DNA of 64,000 nucleotides from CAXXFQ01 sp963674475 (GCA_963674475.2 CAXXFQ010000033.1:744001-808000); one strand, 5' to 3'; positions 8,810-18,317 are shown, counted from the first letter of the stretch. Numbers and translations: made by a program. The notes: generated by a model not told the origin, from the letters alone.

Positions 8810-10729
8810 TTAGGCGACCGTCTGGGTGATCGTAGATTCCTGAACGTCTTCCCCGGTCTGGTCCGGCCTGACATCCAAGATTAAATCGGCAACTCGGGAA
8901 GCGGCCGTCTCTTCCCAACCGCCAAAATTCATGATCGGGCCTGCCAACGACGGAGCCGCCAACGACGGGGCCGCAGTCTGTTTAAAGAGACGGTCCAATG
9001 CCGTTTCCAACGTCGACTCCGTGTCGACCGTCGCCGCGAATCCCCACCGCTGTCGAGCCGCTTCTTTGTCGGCCGTGGAAGTGAGAACTTGAATCACCGG
9101 CGTGCCATAAAGGGTCGCTTCGATCCCGTCGTGGTATGAAAAACTCAAGACTCCCTCCGCCTCGGCGCATCGTTTTTCGAGACTTCCCTCACGCCGGATC
9201 ACTTTGGCCGAGAGCGCCGACTCTGAAAGGGCCTTTTCAAGAATGAGGTCGTGTCGCGAAGCGCCGGACAACTTCACCGTCACTCGAATCGACCGGTTTT
9301 TGGCCAACGCTTCAAAGGCACTCTTGAGCATGCGGGCATAGGCCGTTTGCGACAACGAGTTGGCGATTTCCTCCCTGCCGTTTTCACCGGAAGGGGCCGC
9401 CAACACCAGCAACTGTTTGTGAGATTTTTTCCCCGACTTCAAACGGTCCGACGAACGGGCAATCGTTTTTTTCGATCGGTTCTCCTCAAGCGAGTTGTTG
9501 AGCAAACTTTCCAATGCTTGGGTCGTCGCCGAGTCGGTATTGGAAACCCGTTGGTAGATGACCGTTTCCAAATCCCGCTTCCAACGTGACAGGACCGGGT
9601 CATGCCGTGGAGAGCCGGTTGCTTCGATCCGGGAGGCAGGGATTCCCCATTCGATCAATTGCTCCACGGACGAAGCGCCCCAAGCCAACAACCGATCGGC
9701 GGTCAACGGGGCAAAGTCGAATCGGCCGATTGGCGCTTGATTTTGGAGCACAAACGACTTGGCCCGATAGCGCCGCGCGACCGCGATCACCGCACGGGCA
9801 AACGGCGAGCGGTTCTCGCTCAATACGATCGCATCCGGCCGAATCCGTCGGAAATGGCGAGCGATTTGTTCGACCATCCGGGTTTGTCGTCGGCCGTGCC
9901 GCTGCATTTTCTGGACCAGTTGCCGACTCAACGCGGGAGTCAGATTCACTTCCCGAAATGCCAGACAATCGGGCAAACTGCCGGCCAACCGATTGCGACG
10001 TCCCAGCCGACTGTTGCAGTTCAACTGGCCGACCCCCGCGTGACGCCACTTGAGCCAGGTTTTGGGCGAAAACTCATCGTTCAGCCACCAAAGCCGGGTG
10101 CCCCGATCCAACAGCTCCGCACAAACCGGGTCGAGCATCCGGACATCGCCACAAAGCAAAACGCGTCGTCCGTTGGGGCAATTGAGAAAACGGGGCTCGA
10201 CCACGGAGGCCATTTTTCCCGCCCAACGCCGCAGTCGTTTCGAGTGAGGGGCGGTCGTTTTTTCTGGGCTTTTTTCGTTTTCGTGACGTTCGACACGCAA
10301 AGTCGCCTCGAACGTTTGGGTCAATTCGGTAAACAGATCGACCAGCGTTTCGTCCCGATCGGCCTGGACGTGCAGGACGATTTCCTCGCCCGGGCGAAGG
10401 GGTTGAACCTCGGTGAAATAGACAATCGGCTTGAGAAGTTTCACGACATACGCACGCAGCGTCCGGGCATTGAGATAGGCCGGCGTAATCCGGGCGACGA
10501 TCGAACGACGGTCTTCATCCCCGACGACCGGCCGTTCTCCCAAAAGATCGACGATCGCTTCCGCCTCCGCTTCGAGCCACGCGTAATCCCCGTCGATCAG
10601 CTCGTCCAACGAAGTGATCCAAGCGGGGATTCCCGTTTCTCCGCCGCCTTCGTTTAACAGCACGTCGTGCCGAAGTGGATCGGATTTTTGCGGGATCAGT
10701 CGACTTTGGGAATAAACGTGATAGTTCAC
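8810..10729 (-). CDS. GT-B-like protein (CDP-glycerol/UDP-epimerase-like fold)
   Basis: Protein of 639 aa with GTG start. Residues 1-170 are mostly charged and unassigned. From about 190 (RRVLLCGDVRMLD) there is an N-terminal Rossmann half. From about 330 (ADRLLAWGASSVEQLIEWGIPASRIEATGSPRHD) the pattern matches proteins that use two Rossmann domains to bind nucleotide-linked donors, such as CDP-glycerol glycerophosphotransferases and UDP-GlcNAc 2-epimerases. A C-terminal SYHDGIEATLYGTPVIQV fits the donor-binding helix of that fold. It is probably involved in surface-polymer synthesis. The gene lies 40 bases downstream of the HAD-like gene on the same strand, so they likely form an operon. Confidence 0.6.
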   Translation of the reverse strand: MNYHVYSQSRLIPQKSDPLRHDVLLNEGGGETGIPAWITSLDELIDGDYAWLEAEAEAIVDLLGERPVVGDEDRRSIVARITPAYLNARTLRAYVVKLLKPIVYFTEVQPLRPGEEIVLHVQADRDETLVDLFTELTQTFEATLRVERHENEKSPEKTTAPHSKRLRRWAGKMASVVEPRFLNCPNGRRVLLCGDVRMLDPVCAELLDRGTRLWWLNDEFSPKTWLKWRHAGVGQLNCNSRLGRRNRLAGSLPDCLAFREVNLTPALSRQLVQKMQRHGRRQTRMVEQIARHFRRIRPDAIVLSENRSPFARAVIAVARRYRAKSFVLQNQAPIGRFDFAPLTADRLLAWGASSVEQLIEWGIPASRIEATGSPRHDPVLSRWKRDLETVIYQRVSNTDSATTQALESLLNNSLEENRSKKTIARSSDRLKSGKKSHKQLLVLAAPSGENGREEIANSLSQTAYARMLKSAFEALAKNRSIRVTVKLSGASRHDLILEKALSESALSAKVIRREGSLEKRCAEAEGVLSFSYHDGIEATLYGTPVIQVLTSTADKEAARQRWGFAATVDTESTLETALDRLFKQTAAPSLAAPSLAGPIMNFGGWEETAASRVADLILDVRPDQTGEDVQESTITQTVA

Positions 10730-10769
10730 GATCGAAATCTCTCGTTTCCTACTCGATTTTCTTCATTGC

Positions 10770-11516
10770 TCAACCGGCGTCGGCGTAATCCGTTGGCGAC
10801 AAAATCCAGTCGATCAGTTCTTCGAATCGTTCCAGTTGGAAAGACACGTCGGCCGACCAAGGACACGGTCCGATGGCGATCGTTGTCATTCCAAGCCCGG
10901 CCGCGCCTCGAAGTTCGTCGGGGTGATGCCCGACAAAGGCCGTTTCGTGCGGGGAAGTTTGCATCTCTTTCAATACGCGAAGATACCCTTCCGCGTTCGG
11001 CTTGGTTCTTCCGACATCGCGTGAAGAGACCACGGACGAAAGGCACGAAGCCAGCTTATACCGTTCAAACCGCTCCCATAGCAGAGTCCCCGAATGTTCC
11101 GAATCGCTTAACACGCCGAGAACCAACCCCAGATCGTGGAGTTTGGTCAACGTGTTTCGCACTCCGGGACACGGCCGGGTGTCTTCCGCCGCTTGTCGCC
11201 GTTTGGCGCGACAGGCTAGCTCGATTTCGGTCGCCTGGTTGGCCGATAGCCCAATCTTCAAAAGGAAATCGTAGGTTGCCTCTTCCGGTTTCCGACGACC
11301 GCATTGAACCTCTTGGAAATCGTCCGATTTCCAGAGATCCCCGAATCGGTCGTACCGCACTGAAAAACCGAAATTACGCAATAACTGAACCAGCCATCGT
11401 TGCCAGGAAGTTGTGTCCAGGAGAACTTCTTCCAAGCCGAAGAGGATGCCGCGAACCGGTCGGGCGACTTTCATCGCGGGACCGAATAATCGGCGTCGAG
11501 GAACCGGATCACACAT
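10770..11516 (-). CDS. HAD-fold protein lacking catalytic aspartates
   Basis: About 248 aa from the ATG at 11516 (AAAGGA 12 bases upstream; an ATG at 11567 is the other option). The fold is haloacid-dehalogenase-like: motif II SDSEHSG and the motif III Lys in GRTKPNAEGY are present. Motif I reads FGLEEVLLD where active enzymes have FDLDGTLLD, so the nucleophile Asp and the acid/base Asp are Gly and Glu. Motif IV reads VGHHPDE instead of VGDxxxD. It should not work as a standard phosphatase and may be a regulatory or binding protein. It is first in a two-gene unit with the GT-B-like gene. Confidence 0.65.
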   Translation of the reverse strand: MCDPVPRRRLFGPAMKVARPVRGILFGLEEVLLDTTSWQRWLVQLLRNFGFSVRYDRFGDLWKSDDFQEVQCGRRKPEEATYDFLLKIGLSANQATEIELACRAKRRQAAEDTRPCPGVRNTLTKLHDLGLVLGVLSDSEHSGTLLWERFERYKLASCLSSVVSSRDVGRTKPNAEGYLRVLKEMQTSPHETAFVGHHPDELRGAAGLGMTTIAIGPCPWSADVSFQLERFEELIDWILSPTDYADAG

Positions 11517-11566
11517 TGTCCAGTCGCATCCTTTCGAATCAAAAGACCTCCGTGTCGGTCGGGACA

Positions 11567-12098
11567 TGCCCTGATTCTTGCGAATATTTACCGCTTTAGT
11601 GCCCTTGGGAAAACCTTCGGCGGGCGGTAAACAAGTCAAAAACCGGGCGAATCCAGCCTTTCTCAAAGTGGCTTTTATGCCGACGGGCCGTTTTCATTCC
11701 CCATTAAAAAATAATTCATGCCATTTTCAAAGGAGGCAATTTTGGGGGCCAAAATCGAATTTACGAGAGTCTAGCAAACGGCCTCGGGACCGTCAATCCC
11801 TTCAGCCCCTCTGGAAAGGGATTTGATTGGGGTGAAATGCCTATAAAAACAGTATAAGTAATAGAAACCGATCATTGTCAAGTTTTTAGTCAAATTAAGG
11901 GGGTGTTAAACAGCTCCTTTGGGGATTTTTTTAAGATATTTTACGGTAATTTTTATCGGTCGCGCAAAGTTGAACCGCTTTTTTAGTAGGGCGGCTAATT
12001 TTTCCCTGGAGGTGTTCATTTATCCCCCTCCAGGGAGTCAGGCGATATTGCCGATATTATGGAGAGGTTTTTTTAAAAAAATACAAGGGGTTTTTATC
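11567..12098. promoter_or_regulatory. Leader of ABM gene with 10-bp inverted repeat
   Basis: This gene-free stretch holds the divergent promoters of the HAD-like gene and the ABM gene. TCCCTGGAGG at 12003-12012 pairs perfectly with CCTCCAGGGA at 12027-12036 (14-nt loop), about 60 bases before the ABM start. There is no T-run after it on either strand, so it looks more like an operator or leader hairpin than a terminator. Confidence 0.45.
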
Positions 12099-12506
12099 AT
12101 GAAAAAGATCAATCGACGAAGTTGGTTGGCCGGATCGGCGGCCGTGGCAGGGATTCCGTTTTTGGGCGCGACGGCGTCGGGGTGTGATGATATCCCCACT
12201 CGGAAAGCGCTTCCGGAAGGGGGCGTGATTATTACGGCCCGATTGACGGCCCAGGCGGGTGAAGAAGCGGCCGTCGAAGCAGCCTGTAAGGCGATGGTCG
12301 CCCCGACCCGGAAAGAGGACGGATGCATTACGTATATCTTGCAGGTCAACGAGAAGCAAAAGGGCGATTGCCTTTTTTATGAGCAATGGGAAAGTAAAGC
12401 GGCGCTGGACGCCCATTCGGCGACCGAGCACATGAAGCAGTTTAGTAAAGAGATCGCCGGAAAACTGGCTGATGGCGACGTTGTTTACTGGAAATTGCCG
12501 GAGTAA
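12099..12506 (+). CDS. Exported antibiotic-biosynthesis-monooxygenase (ABM) domain protein
   Basis: Protein of 135 aa; ATG at 12099 with AAGGGG 8 bases upstream. The N-terminus NRRSWLAGSAAVAGIPFLG is a twin-arginine signal, and a Cys after TASG could be a lipid site. The mature part is one ABM domain (about residues 42-130): VIITARLTAQAG, then GCITYILQ and LFYEQWESKAALDAH, a dimeric ferredoxin-like fold. Members include cofactor-free quinone monooxygenases and heme-degrading enzymes; many have no known substrate. Export by Tat suggests a folded periplasmic enzyme. Neighbours give no hint. Confidence 0.8.
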   Translation: MKKINRRSWLAGSAAVAGIPFLGATASGCDDIPTRKALPEGGVIITARLTAQAGEEAAVEAACKAMVAPTRKEDGCITYILQVNEKQKGDCLFYEQWESKAALDAHSATEHMKQFSKEIAGKLADGDVVYWKLPE

Positions 12507-12668
12507 GGCAGGAGACCCTTTCAAGGTCGTGGAGGCAGGACTTTGTTCATGGTCCAGTCCGCTCAGGCGTTATGGCAATAGAGAGCAATTACACTTCGGC
12601 CAAAGAAGAGTCCAGAGAAAAAACCGTCCACTGTGCCCACAGAGAAAAGGAATTTCTCTTCAATAGAT

Positions 12669-12803
12669 ACCAGCGACCAACGGGAGCGGGTTTAATCCAC
12701 GGCGTGGAAACGCCGGTCCGGCCGCGGGCCCTGCCCGCCCAACGGGAGCGGGTTTAGAATTTGGCGTGGAAACGCCGGTCCGGCCGCGGCTCCTAGCCGC
12801 CGG
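12669..12803 (+). repeat. Two tandem copies of hairpin repeat A
   Basis: Two units start near 12669 and 12738. Each has the conserved block CCAACGGGAGCGGGTTT, then hairpin 1 (GGCGT-GGAA-ACGCC), then CCGGTCCGGCC and hairpin 2. Hairpin 2 is GCGGGC-CCT-GCCCGC in the first unit and GCGGCT-CCT-AGCCGC in the second, a compensated change that keeps the stem. Related copies lie inverted at 26634-26837 and direct at 36006-36056. This is an intergenic structured repeat, REP/MITE-like, with no protein. Confidence 0.8.
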
Positions 12804-13050
12804 AAGCACCAAGAAAAAAAACCATGCCCGGCCTCGAAGGGTGTGGGCCTCGAACGATTGATTTTCATCTTTCTTTCGACACCCCCAGGTAACTTGCATT
12901 CCTGTTGGGCGACACACTCCGACGATAATAACCAAATAACGTTCGAGACCGGGCATGGTCTGGAGGTTTGTTCGAGCCGTTCTGAAATCATTTTTCAGGG
13001 CGGCTTCTTTTTTGTTTTCTTACGAAGTATTTAGGTCGATTTTTTAGGGC

Positions 13051-13536
13051 CTAGCCTGAAAGTTGGCTCAGCAATTCCCGGAACTTGGGCATCCGGTTTT
13101 CGACATATTCCAGCCAAGCCGACGGGCTCCAAATTTCGATACTGACTCCGGCCCCGACGACCATGACATCCCCGCCCGGCTCGACGCCGAGGAATTCTCG
13201 AAACCCTTCGGGGAGGGACAGACGTCCGCGTCCGGCGAGGTTAACGGTGGTCTGTCGTGTGGAAAGGAGTCGTCCGAGCAGTTGGAGTTGGCTGACCTGA
13301 TCTTGGAGTTTTCCGGCGGCCAGTTTTCCTTTGACGAGGTCGACTTCGGCTTTCAGTTTGGCTTCCCAGACTTCGGCGTTCCAAAGTCCGAGGCACCCGA
13401 CGCGTTCCTTGGTGAGCATGCACCGAGGCGAATCGGCGGTCAGCATCTCTCCCAATTCGGTGGGAATGGAGAGTCGATACCGATCGTCGAGAACTCGCTT
13501 GAACTCACCGGTCAGGAATTCGAGTGCCTCGATCAT
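13051..13536 (-). CDS. mraZ: MraZ-type transcriptional regulator
   Basis: Protein of 161 aa with two SpoVT/AbrB-like repeats. The first is FKRVLDDRYRLSIPTELGE and the second is VNLAGRGRLSLPEGFREFLG, each with the MraZ DxxGR-like turn. MraZ forms rings that bind direct repeats upstream of the division and cell-wall cluster. Here it is not at the head of such a cluster: murE-murF-mraY-murG begin 10 kb away on the other strand, and no rsmH or ftsI is next to it. The first repeat has DDRYR in place of the usual DxKGR. Start ATG at 13536. Confidence 0.8.
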   Translation of the reverse strand: MIEALEFLTGEFKRVLDDRYRLSIPTELGEMLTADSPRCMLTKERVGCLGLWNAEVWEAKLKAEVDLVKGKLAAGKLQDQVSQLQLLGRLLSTRQTTVNLAGRGRLSLPEGFREFLGVEPGGDVMVVGAGVSIEIWSPSAWLEYVENRMPKFRELLSQLSG

Positions 13537-13960
13537 GTTTTGCCGTAGGGCCTTGGGTCTTTTTTTGTGATCAAAGGTTAGTCCCTGCGGCGGGAGCGGA
13601 TCGAAGTGGGCGAACTCGTGTGGCCGTAGGGTTATTTAAAGTTTAAGACCGTTTTAATCGTTTTGGGGCTTGATCCCCACAATTTATTCAATTTTTTAAT
13701 CAATTATGGGCAGTTATCCCGCACATTCGAAAGTCTATCAGCTTTTCTTCCGATTGCAACGGTTTGAACCGGGTTTTTCCGATTTTTTCCAATTTTCCTC
13801 CCGTGCCGTTTCCCTATAATGAGAGGATGTGGCCGGGCCCGGCGAAAACGACGAGTTCGGCCCCTTACCCGTTTTGCGATTTGCCTTCCTCAGCCAATCG
13901 CTTCCCCGCCTCCCAAGCTCTTAGGAAATTGAGGACTTCCGACCTGGAAAGGACCTACCA
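13537..13960. promoter_or_regulatory. Divergent promoter region mraZ / Tat protein
   Basis: 424 bases between divergent genes. MraZ normally binds its own promoter, so its operator repeats should be here, but I could not pick out a convincing set of TGGGN repeats. No RNA gene is seen. Confidence 0.35.
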
Positions 13961-15163
13961 ATGCGGCGACGTGAATTTCTTCAAACGACTGCGGCCGGAA
14001 TGGCCGGGGCGATGATTGGCTCGAAACAGTTGATGGCCGAAACCGGCTCAAATGTCCTGATTACCGATCCGGCCGAGGGGCGTATCCTCGATCGGCGCCA
14101 CGGCCGGGCGGTCGACGGCGGTTTGGAAATTACCGTCCACGGCGAAGCGCCTGCCGGATGGCCGGTTTCGGTCAATGGGGTTCCGGCCAAGCGAGAAGGG
14201 GCCGGGTTCACGGCCAAAATCGTCTTGCGAGAGAAAGAGAATCGGATCGTCGCCGTAGCTGGACAGGGAAGTGAAAAAAACGAGGCGGCCGCGCGGGTCT
14301 TGTGGGATCGTTACAGTTTTCCCCGCTATCGCATCGTGATCGACGACAACATCTTCTTCGCCCGCGACATTGCCGACAAACGGTATCGGTCGCTGTTCGA
14401 ATGCCCGTATTTGGCGATGCTCCAAAAGTTCCACCAGGAGTACGGGACTCGGTTCGTCCTGAACATGTTTTATAAGACCTGTTACGGGGCCGAGTTCAAT
14501 TTGAGTCAGTTTCCCGACCGGTACAAAAGCGAGTGGGAAGCCAATGCCGATTGGCTCAAGTTGGCCTTTCATGCCGATAAAGAGTTCCCGAATCGGCCGT
14601 ATCAGAAAACAACGCCCGAGCGACTCGGCGCGGATGTCGACCGGGTGGCCGAACAGGTGATCCGTTTTGCGGGCGAGGCGACTTATACACCGCCGACAGT
14701 CATCCACTGGACGATGGTCGACCCGTCGGCCTGGCAGGCGTTGGCCGACCGTGGCTCGAAGGTACTCAGCGGCTATTTCTTAAAAAAAGGGGCCGGTCAG
14801 TGGGATATCAATTGCTGTGTCGACCCGGCCCGCTCGGCACTGGTTGACCGGTATGACGCACTGGTCGATTTCAAAACCGGGCTGATTTTTTCGAAAACCG
14901 ACATCGTCATCAACTCGTACTCGCCAGAAAAAATCGTCCCGACGCTGGCCCCGTTGGTGAAAAATCCAAACCGGTCCGAAATTGTCGACTTTTTGACGCA
15001 CGAGCAATATTTCTGGCCGTTTTACAGAAACCATCAGCCCGACACGGCCGAGCGGTTCGATACCGCGCTTCGCTGGGTGACCGAAAACGGGTATCGGCCG
15101 ATCCACTTCCAGGAGGGGCTGCTCGGGGCGACCGAGGCGAATTTCACGCCGAAGGAATCTTGA
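13961..15163 (+). CDS. Tat-exported protein, polysaccharide-deacetylase-like fold
   Basis: Protein of 400 aa; ATG with AAAGGA 8 bases upstream. The N-terminus MRRREFLQTTAAGMAGAMIG is a twin-arginine signal. A small beta domain (about 40-115, GGLEITVHGEAP) is followed by a region (about 120-390) starting YRIVIDDNIFFARDIA with FVLNMFYKTCYGAEFNLSQFP, WLKLAFHADKEFP, TVIHWTMVDPSAW and a final YRPIHFQEGLL. The pattern of Asp/His on short strands suggests a NodB-like or glycoside-hydrolase barrel. I cannot name the substrate. The gene stands alone. Confidence 0.65.
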   Translation: MRRREFLQTTAAGMAGAMIGSKQLMAETGSNVLITDPAEGRILDRRHGRAVDGGLEITVHGEAPAGWPVSVNGVPAKREGAGFTAKIVLREKENRIVAVAGQGSEKNEAAARVLWDRYSFPRYRIVIDDNIFFARDIADKRYRSLFECPYLAMLQKFHQEYGTRFVLNMFYKTCYGAEFNLSQFPDRYKSEWEANADWLKLAFHADKEFPNRPYQKTTPERLGADVDRVAEQVIRFAGEATYTPPTVIHWTMVDPSAWQALADRGSKVLSGYFLKKGAGQWDINCCVDPARSALVDRYDALVDFKTGLIFSKTDIVINSYSPEKIVPTLAPLVKNPNRSEIVDFLTHEQYFWPFYRNHQPDTAERFDTALRWVTENGYRPIHFQEGLLGATEANFTPKES

Positions 15164-15375
15164 GCCTTGCAGCCCGTAAAAAAGCCCATCACGGTCTTTT
15201 TCAACAGGCCGCTAGGCGCAACGTCGCCTCAAATGGCATAATGTAAGTTTTCCCTTTATTGGTGTTTGCTTCAAAATACCCCCGGCCAGTCAACCTATTC
15301 CGGCCTCCCGTTGGCTGGCCTCGGTTCATTAGCTGTATAAACGTCAATAACTTGAGACCACAAGCGCCCAAGTGC

Positions 15376-16341
15376 ATGAAACCTTCGAGGCTTTTTCGCC
15401 ATCTTGATGATTTACCCGAAAACCTTCGCCACGGCGTGGTGATGATCGGCAATTTTGACGGGGTCCACCTGGGCCATCGGCAACTGGTCGAGTCGCTGGT
15501 AGCTACGGCCCGACGAGAGTCGCGACCGGCGGTCGTTTTTACGTTCGATCCTCATCCGGCCCATATCCTGCGGCCCGATCAGGTTCCGCCCGCGCTGACC
15601 TGGTTGGAGCGGAAGGCCGAACTGCTCTTGGAGCTGGGGGTCGACGGCGTGGTCGCCTTCCCGACCGATCAGGAGTTCCTCGATATGGACGCCCAGTCCT
15701 TTTTCGAGAAGGTGATCCGACAGCGGCTCGGAGCGGTCGCCATGGTCGAAGGGGCCAATTTCCATTTCGGCCGCGAGCGGTTTGGCGATATCGGCGCGTT
15801 GTGCGAGTGGACGACCGAGGCGGGGATCGGGCTTCAGATTGTCGAGCCGGTCAAGGTGGACGGCCACATGGTCTCCAGCACGCGGATTCGCCAATTCTTG
15901 GTGGAAGGAAAAATCGCCGAGGCCAATCGGCTTCTGGGGCGACCCCATCGTATTCGGGGTACGGTCGTCGTCGGTCACAAGCGAGGGCGGACGCTCGGCT
16001 TCCCGACGGCCAATCTCCTGGAAATCGATACCATATTGCCGAACGAAGGGACGTACGCCGGCGAGGCGTGGATCCCCTGGAAGTCGGGTGACGCCGGCGA
16101 CGCGTCGAAAAAATGGCCCTGTGCCATCAATTTGGGGGCCTGCCCGACGTTTGACGTGGCCCATCGGCGTTTCGAGGCCCACTTGATCGATTTTGACGGC
16201 GACCTTTACGGTGAGGTCCTTGAGGTTGACTTTTACGACAAGCTGCGAGAGATTAAACGGTTTGAATCGAGCGACCAATTGATCGAACAGATGCATCGCG
16301 ACATCGCCGACACGCGCCGAATCGTTTCCCAGCCGGATTGA
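15376..16341 (+). CDS. ribF: Bifunctional riboflavin kinase / FAD synthetase
   Basis: Protein of 321 aa from the ATG at 15376; an in-frame extension upstream has no homology. It makes FMN from riboflavin and then FAD. The FAD synthetase half (1-180) has the nucleotidyltransferase motif GNFDGVHLGHRQLV, FTFDPHP and SSTRIRQFLVEGKIAEA. The riboflavin kinase half (about 185-310) has GFPTANL and INLGACPTF. Length is normal. It is followed at 117 bases by the DHH phosphoesterase gene. Confidence 0.95.
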   Translation: MKPSRLFRHLDDLPENLRHGVVMIGNFDGVHLGHRQLVESLVATARRESRPAVVFTFDPHPAHILRPDQVPPALTWLERKAELLLELGVDGVVAFPTDQEFLDMDAQSFFEKVIRQRLGAVAMVEGANFHFGRERFGDIGALCEWTTEAGIGLQIVEPVKVDGHMVSSTRIRQFLVEGKIAEANRLLGRPHRIRGTVVVGHKRGRTLGFPTANLLEIDTILPNEGTYAGEAWIPWKSGDAGDASKKWPCAINLGACPTFDVAHRRFEAHLIDFDGDLYGEVLEVDFYDKLREIKRFESSDQLIEQMHRDIADTRRIVSQPD

Positions 16342-16458
16342 CGTCAGGACCGCGTCGTCCGATTGCCGACATAAAAAAGATATTCCTGCCGGGGCGCCTG
16401 GTAATGGTATTTTGGCAGGGTTTTGTTTATTTTTTCCGCCAAAGAAAGATGGTTTGTT

Positions 16459-17478
16459 GTGAGTACCCTTGATCGCTCTTCCTTGCCGACCGATTCCTCG
16501 ATTGACTGGGCCCGTTTTGTCGAACTGGTCGAGTCGCACCAGCGATTCGTTCTGACGACCCATGTTCGGCCCGATTGCGACGCGGTCGGCAGTACGTTGG
16601 CGATGGCCGATATTCTCGAGACGCTCGGAAAACAGGTAACGATCGCCGTCGGCTATCAGATGCCGCCGAACCTCAACTGGCTCGATTCCGAAGGCCGGTT
16701 TCAGCAGGTGGGCGTCCATCTCGATCCGGCCGAACTCGATCGGGCCGACGCGATCCTCGTCCTGGACACCTCGGCCTGGGCCCAGTTGGCCCATCTCGAA
16801 ACGTTCCTCAAAAAAACGACGATTCCGAAGATCGTGGTCGACCATCACGCCATCAGCGACGACATCGGCGCGGAATACTTTAAAAATGACAAGGCCGAAG
16901 CGACCGGTACTTTGGTTGCCGAGGCGGCCGACGCGTTGGGTGTCGATTTGACGCCGAAGATGGCCACGGCTTTGTTTGCCGCCATCGCGACCGACACCGG
17001 CTGGATGCGTTTTCCCTCGGTCACGAGCGATACCTATCGACTCGTCGGACGGCTGGTCGACGCCGGCGCTTCGCCACCGGAAATCTATCGCGACCTTTAC
17101 GAAAAAGAAACACTGCCCCGTTTGCAACTGATCGGGCGGGTCTTGGCCCGGACCGAAACCGATCTGGACGGTCGACTCATCTACACCTGGGTGCGTCGGG
17201 CCGATATCGAAGAGACCGGCGCGCGGCCGACCGATACCGAAGATATTATCAACGATACCCTGGCCGTCGCCGGGACCGAAGGGGCGGTCATTCTGGTCGA
17301 GCAGATCAATGGCACCTACAAGGTCAGCCTTCGCAGTCGAAACAAAATGAACTGTGCGGAAGTCGCCGCCCTGTTCGGCGGAGGAGGCCACAAGGCGGCC
17401 GCCGGGGCGATGCTGGATGGTCCGCTCGAAACGGCCCGAGAGCGGCTCCTTGACGCCGTTCGTGACGCTATGCGATAA
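16459..17478 (+). CDS. nrnA: DHH/DHHA1 phosphoesterase, NrnA-like
   Basis: Protein of 339 aa; the GTG at 16459 is the likely start. The DHH domain has the metal motifs HVRPDCDAVGS, LDTS and VVDHHAISD. The DHHA1 domain ends with GGGGHKAAAGA, which binds the substrate. NrnA enzymes degrade short oligoribonucleotides and dephosphorylate pAp. All key residues are present and the length is standard. It sits between ribF and the Rieske gene on the same strand; only general housekeeping links them. Confidence 0.9.
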   Translation: MSTLDRSSLPTDSSIDWARFVELVESHQRFVLTTHVRPDCDAVGSTLAMADILETLGKQVTIAVGYQMPPNLNWLDSEGRFQQVGVHLDPAELDRADAILVLDTSAWAQLAHLETFLKKTTIPKIVVDHHAISDDIGAEYFKNDKAEATGTLVAEAADALGVDLTPKMATALFAAIATDTGWMRFPSVTSDTYRLVGRLVDAGASPPEIYRDLYEKETLPRLQLIGRVLARTETDLDGRLIYTWVRRADIEETGARPTDTEDIINDTLAVAGTEGAVILVEQINGTYKVSLRSRNKMNCAEVAALFGGGGHKAAAGAMLDGPLETARERLLDAVRDAMR

Positions 17479-17520
17479 TGACGCATTACGCAATGCACTT
17501 TCCCGCAATATCACTTGAGA

Positions 17521-18216
17521 ATGGCTTGCAACGAGCGAGCCGGTTCTTCCAACCTTCCTTCCGATAAAGACGCCATGGAAAACGATTCTAAACCCGCTTG
17601 CTGTTGTGGTGGCTCTGCCCCGAATGAATCAGAAGACAAAAAAACAAATTCCGTCCAAGCGCACTCAACCCGAGTGACCGGCCCGGTTCCGCCCGCGCCC
17701 CGCCGAAGCTTTTTTGGACAGATCATCGCCTGCGTCGTGGGCCTGTTCGCCTTTGCGGTACCGGCGCTTTTGGGTATCTGCTCGGCGCTGAATCCGCTGC
17801 GTCAAAAGGGCGAGGCCGGTCAAATGTTCCGAGTCGCTTCGTTGGACGTGCTGCCCGAAGACGGGACGCCGCGAAAGTTCCCGGTCATTTCCGACCGCAA
17901 AGACGCCTGGACGATTCATCCCGATCAGCCGATCGGCAAGCTGTTTTTACGTCGGACCGGCAAAGACCAAGTGGTCGCCTTTTCGGACGTCTGTCCCCAT
18001 GCCGGGTGTTTGATCGATTTCCATGCGGAAAAGAACGAATTCTTCTGCCCCTGCCACGCGGCCTACTGGACCATTGAAGGGGACCGGATCGGCGAAAATT
18101 CCCCGAGCCCGCGAAATATGGACCAACTGCCCCAGGTCGAGATCCGCAACGGCGAGGTCTGGGTCAAGTTCGAAAAGTACGTCGTCGGCACGACGAAAAA
18201 GATTGTCGAGACCTAA
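17521..18216 (+). CDS. Rieske [2Fe-2S] protein of a Rieske/cytb complex
   Basis: Protein of 231 aa from the ATG at 17521 (an ATG at 17575 is also possible). A soluble N-terminal stretch with ACCCGG precedes one membrane anchor (about residues 64-90). The cluster domain has box I CPHAGC (158-163) and box II CPCHAAYW (176-183); the two Cys and two His ligands and both disulfide Cys are present. Box II normally reads CPCHGSxY, and the Ser and Tyr that donate hydrogen bonds to the cluster are Ala and Trp here, so a low redox potential is expected. It lies 101 bases before the cytochrome b gene, forming an operon. Confidence 0.9.
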   Translation: MACNERAGSSNLPSDKDAMENDSKPACCCGGSAPNESEDKKTNSVQAHSTRVTGPVPPAPRRSFFGQIIACVVGLFAFAVPALLGICSALNPLRQKGEAGQMFRVASLDVLPEDGTPRKFPVISDRKDAWTIHPDQPIGKLFLRRTGKDQVVAFSDVCPHAGCLIDFHAEKNEFFCPCHAAYWTIEGDRIGENSPSPRNMDQLPQVEIRNGEVWVKFEKYVVGTTKKIVET

Positions 18217-18317
18217 TCGAACGATCTTCATCCCTCAAAAGAAATCAGAGGGACCCGTTTTCGTTGGGGCGTCGCACCTTTCCAATAAAAAATACCAGAA
18301 TAAATAAGAATAAGAAG

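Noticed and set aside
15412..17514. Long minus-strand frame opposite ribF and the DHH gene
   Set aside because: It is a shadow of two clear genes on the plus strand, with no homology of its own.
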